Below, in pieces: positions 62,656-64,000 of a DNA stretch of 64,000 bases. Made by a program: the position numbers and the translations under genes. The notes beneath the pieces are model-generated. The model ran no database searches. It worked only from the letters and a program-made list of their open reading frames with translations, and was not told the DNA's origin. Numbering within the stretch: the stretch's first letter is position 1; each line of letters begins with the position of its first letter. The stretch is taken from contig JAABSH010000013.1 of the NCBI GenBank assembly GCA_011390465.1, forward strand, positions 1-64,000. Direction: 5' to 3'. Source of the DNA: Desulfobacteraceae bacterium. Lineage in GTDB: Bacteria > Desulfobacterota > Desulfobacteria > Desulfobacterales > Desulfosalsimonadaceae.

Positions 62656-62758
62656 TACCAATCTCATAAAAACAGAGAAGCGCGGAAACCTACAGCTGCT
62701 CGAACGTACGCCAGGTACAACTCGTTGCTGAGGATTCGCGCGCCCCGAAGTTGGTATT
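62656..62758. repeat. Dispersed repeat, copy 2 (inverted)
   Basis: Its reverse complement contains GGCGCGCGAATCCTCAGCAA, GTACCTGGCGTACGTT and GAGCAGCTG in the order seen at 16900-16989. The + strand again opens with ACCAATCTCATAAAA. Confidence 0.6.
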
Positions 62759-62815
62759 TTTATGATTCCATTAACGCCTTACAACGTCACTGCAAGCAAG
62801 AGCACTTCCGCATTT

Positions 62816-63022
62816 TCAGCTTTTCATACGGCACTCCTTGTCCCATTCCGGGCAGGCATCTTCCATTTTGGCATGGTATTTGGCCATGCATGCGGTGCAT
62901 TCCATTTCCACGTTGGGCACATCGCCAAAGCGTTCCATCATCTCTTCCTTGCTCAGATTGGAAACCGCACTGCAGCCGCACTGCGGGCATGATGTTTTTA
63001 TTTCATAACGTTTTTTCGTCAT
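62816..63022 (-). CDS. Small zinc-ribbon-like protein
   Basis: 68 residues. Cysteines C12-PQ-C15 (and C17), C42-TA-C45, C57 and C64 can form one or two zinc sites. AAAGGAGGTAAG precedes the ATG. A 162-codon frame on the opposite strand has no ribosome-binding site and is not a gene. Function unknown. Confidence 0.75.
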   Translation of the reverse strand: MTKKRYEIKTSCPQCGCSAVSNLSKEEMMERFGDVPNVEMECTACMAKYHAKMEDACPEWDKECRMKS

Positions 63023-63059
63023 ACCACTTACCTCCTTTTAGACGTGAAATGAAAATGGG

Positions 63060-63110
63060 TTGCTGAGCACATGTCGCAGCAATAAATTTTTTGATACACT
63101 TTTGTATCAA
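63060..63110. promoter_or_regulatory. Two inverted repeats upstream of the zinc-ribbon gene
   Basis: TTGATACA-CTTT-TGTATCAA at 63091-63110 (8-bp perfect arms) and TTGCTG..CAGCAA at 63060-63082. They lie 40-90 bp before the start codon, where a repressor or activator could bind. Confidence 0.45.
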
Positions 63111-63214
63111 TAGTCTCATGCGATCCACCATCCATTGCAATCTCCTGTGTCCATTATAACAAACCGATTCTCTATTTCAATTCTTTATTTCGCATCCCTG
63201 CCGGCAAAACCTGA

Positions 63215-63571
63215 CTAATGCACCAGCTGAGATTGGAGCCAGTCTTTTATCTGGCCTTCCACCGGATACAATCCTTTGTTATGGCCGATTCCTTCCAGAA
63301 ACCGGTCTTTTAAGTTTTCCGGCATTTTGATTTCGGCAAGTTCCACTGCTTCTTCGGAATTGCGGCGGATCAGGTAAATTACCGGCAGATCATCCCAGGC
63401 GTAAACTACAAAGTAATAAGATACATCATCCTTGGAACGGATCACGTAATTTCCCCGGGCCCAGTTGTTGCCCCACTCCAGGTAAAGACGAACCGCTTCT
63501 TCCGGAGTCATGTTCCAATCAATATTGTTCAACAGGTGGGTTTCGTCCTTAAGCTCTGATAATTGCATCAT
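63215..63571 (-). CDS. DVU0772-like protein
   Basis: 118 residues. MQLSELKDETHLLNNIDWNM, TPEEAVRLYLEWGNNWARG and the alternating C-terminal half resemble, from memory, the DVU0772 family of sulfate reducers, whose function is unknown. AAGGAGGTCAGACA precedes the double Met start. Soluble, no signal peptide. Alone at the right end of the window. Confidence 0.75.
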   Translation of the reverse strand: MMQLSELKDETHLLNNIDWNMTPEEAVRLYLEWGNNWARGNYVIRSKDDVSYYFVVYAWDDLPVIYLIRRNSEEAVELAEIKMPENLKDRFLEGIGHNKGLYPVEGQIKDWLQSQLVH

Positions 63572-64000
63572 TGTCTGACCTCCTTTTGCTTGTCCTGATC
63601 GTTTGTGCTGATCTTTTAGGCTGAGAGTGAAACGCAGCTGCTGACTTTAAAATGCAGAGATTGTGCCAAATCTTGAAATAAACCTATTTCGATTAAAAAT
63701 CGGGCAATTGATATAATCTAAGGCAATCCGTCCACTGGCGCCGGGTGTTTTCCTGAGACACCTGATACCACAATGTAGCAGATTTTCATTATTTTCCCCA
63801 TATTTTTGCTTTTCCTAAAATTTTTTCGATACGGCTTGATTGGAAATATTATATTTTTATCAATGTGTTAGCGAAAAAATGGGGGAAAACAAAATTCTAC
63901 CACATCGTGGTATGAAACTTGAATGTTTAATGGGTGAAAGCGTTAACAAACCACGGGCAACGATATTTCACTCTATCTAACCCGTTGCCTGACAACCATT
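63572..64000. other. 430-bp non-coding right end
   Basis: No gene seen. Contains the promoter of the DVU0772-like gene, a palindrome TACCACATCGTGGTA (63898-63912) with a looser relative ATACCACAATGTAGCA (63768-63783), and a 7-bp stem GGCAACG/CGTTGCC near the edge. Confidence 0.6.

Noticed and set aside
62578-63066. 162-codon frame on the + strand
   Set aside because: No ribosome-binding site; it overlaps the zinc-ribbon gene, which has a strong site and conserved cysteine spacing, and it runs through a dispersed repeat.
1-64000. tRNA, rRNA, riboswitch or prophage
   Set aside because: I looked in all gaps over 100 bp and found no cloverleaf with a CCA-type end, no known riboswitch core and no phage or integrase gene; a covariance-model scan would settle this.

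Overview
The window looks like a chromosomal segment from a sulfate-reducer-type member of the Desulfobacterota, most likely Desulfobacterales. The basis is the mix of genes: a YedF protein divergent from a selenium-metabolism-type LysR, a ferredoxin-thioredoxin-reductase-like subunit beside a glutaredoxin, a DVU0772-like protein, a rhodanese-fused CoA-disulfide-reductase-like flavoprotein, and many dispersed intergenic palindromes. No rRNA, 16S-linked marker or dissimilatory sulfate-reduction gene is present, so the taxonomic call is an inference. I saw no tRNA, CRISPR array, transposase or phage gene.

Layout. 1-4.7 kb: HD-domain hydrolase, DUF3783 protein, yedF/LysR divergent pair, TrmJ-like methyltransferase, HU. 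5-16.5 kb: a glycogen operon (two-domain debranching enzyme, free CBM48 protein, glucan phosphorylase, glycogen synthase, eukaryote-type branching enzyme, small conserved protein) behind a good sigma-54-like site. 17-23 kb: a complete seven-gene Mrp Na+/H+ antiporter operon. 23-36.6 kb: glycerol-3-phosphate dehydrogenase, a 5'-nucleotidase lipoprotein, a sodium-dependent transporter, an SLC13-type permease with an OMPLA-type phospholipase, an unrecognised protein with MscS, a Ktr-type K+ uptake pair, and a uronate epimerase. 36.7-40.3 kb: leucyl aminopeptidase, DjlA-like co-chaperone, CinA. 40.3-47.5 kb: trpL-E-G-D-C-F-B-A with a textbook attenuator whose leader peptide has four consecutive Trp codons. 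47.9-52.2 kb: DUF169 protein, an exported protein resembling MjaI-type restriction endonucleases, an HTH-PilZ fusion preceded by an AAAG microsatellite, and a fatty-acyl-CoA synthetase. 52.6-56.4 kb: cysQ, ATP-sulfurylase/APS-kinase fusion and nucleotide-sugar dehydrogenase in one transcript, which suggests sulfated or uronate-containing polysaccharide. 56.6-63.6 kb: methyltransferase, persulfide/CoA-disulfide reductase, CutA, thioesterase, hydrolase, Grx/FTR pair, nitroreductase, zinc-ribbon and DVU0772-like proteins.

The points most worth a second look are: the MjaI-like nuclease fold that begins with a signal peptide and has no visible methyltransferase partner; the HTH-PilZ gene next to it with a simple-sequence repeat at its ribosome-binding region; an ATP-sulfurylase domain that has lost residues of its nucleotide-binding signature while the APS-kinase domain looks intact; the trp attenuator; and at least seven families of dispersed repeats, including a 125-bp MITE-like element in three copies and one repeat lodged between trpB and trpA.
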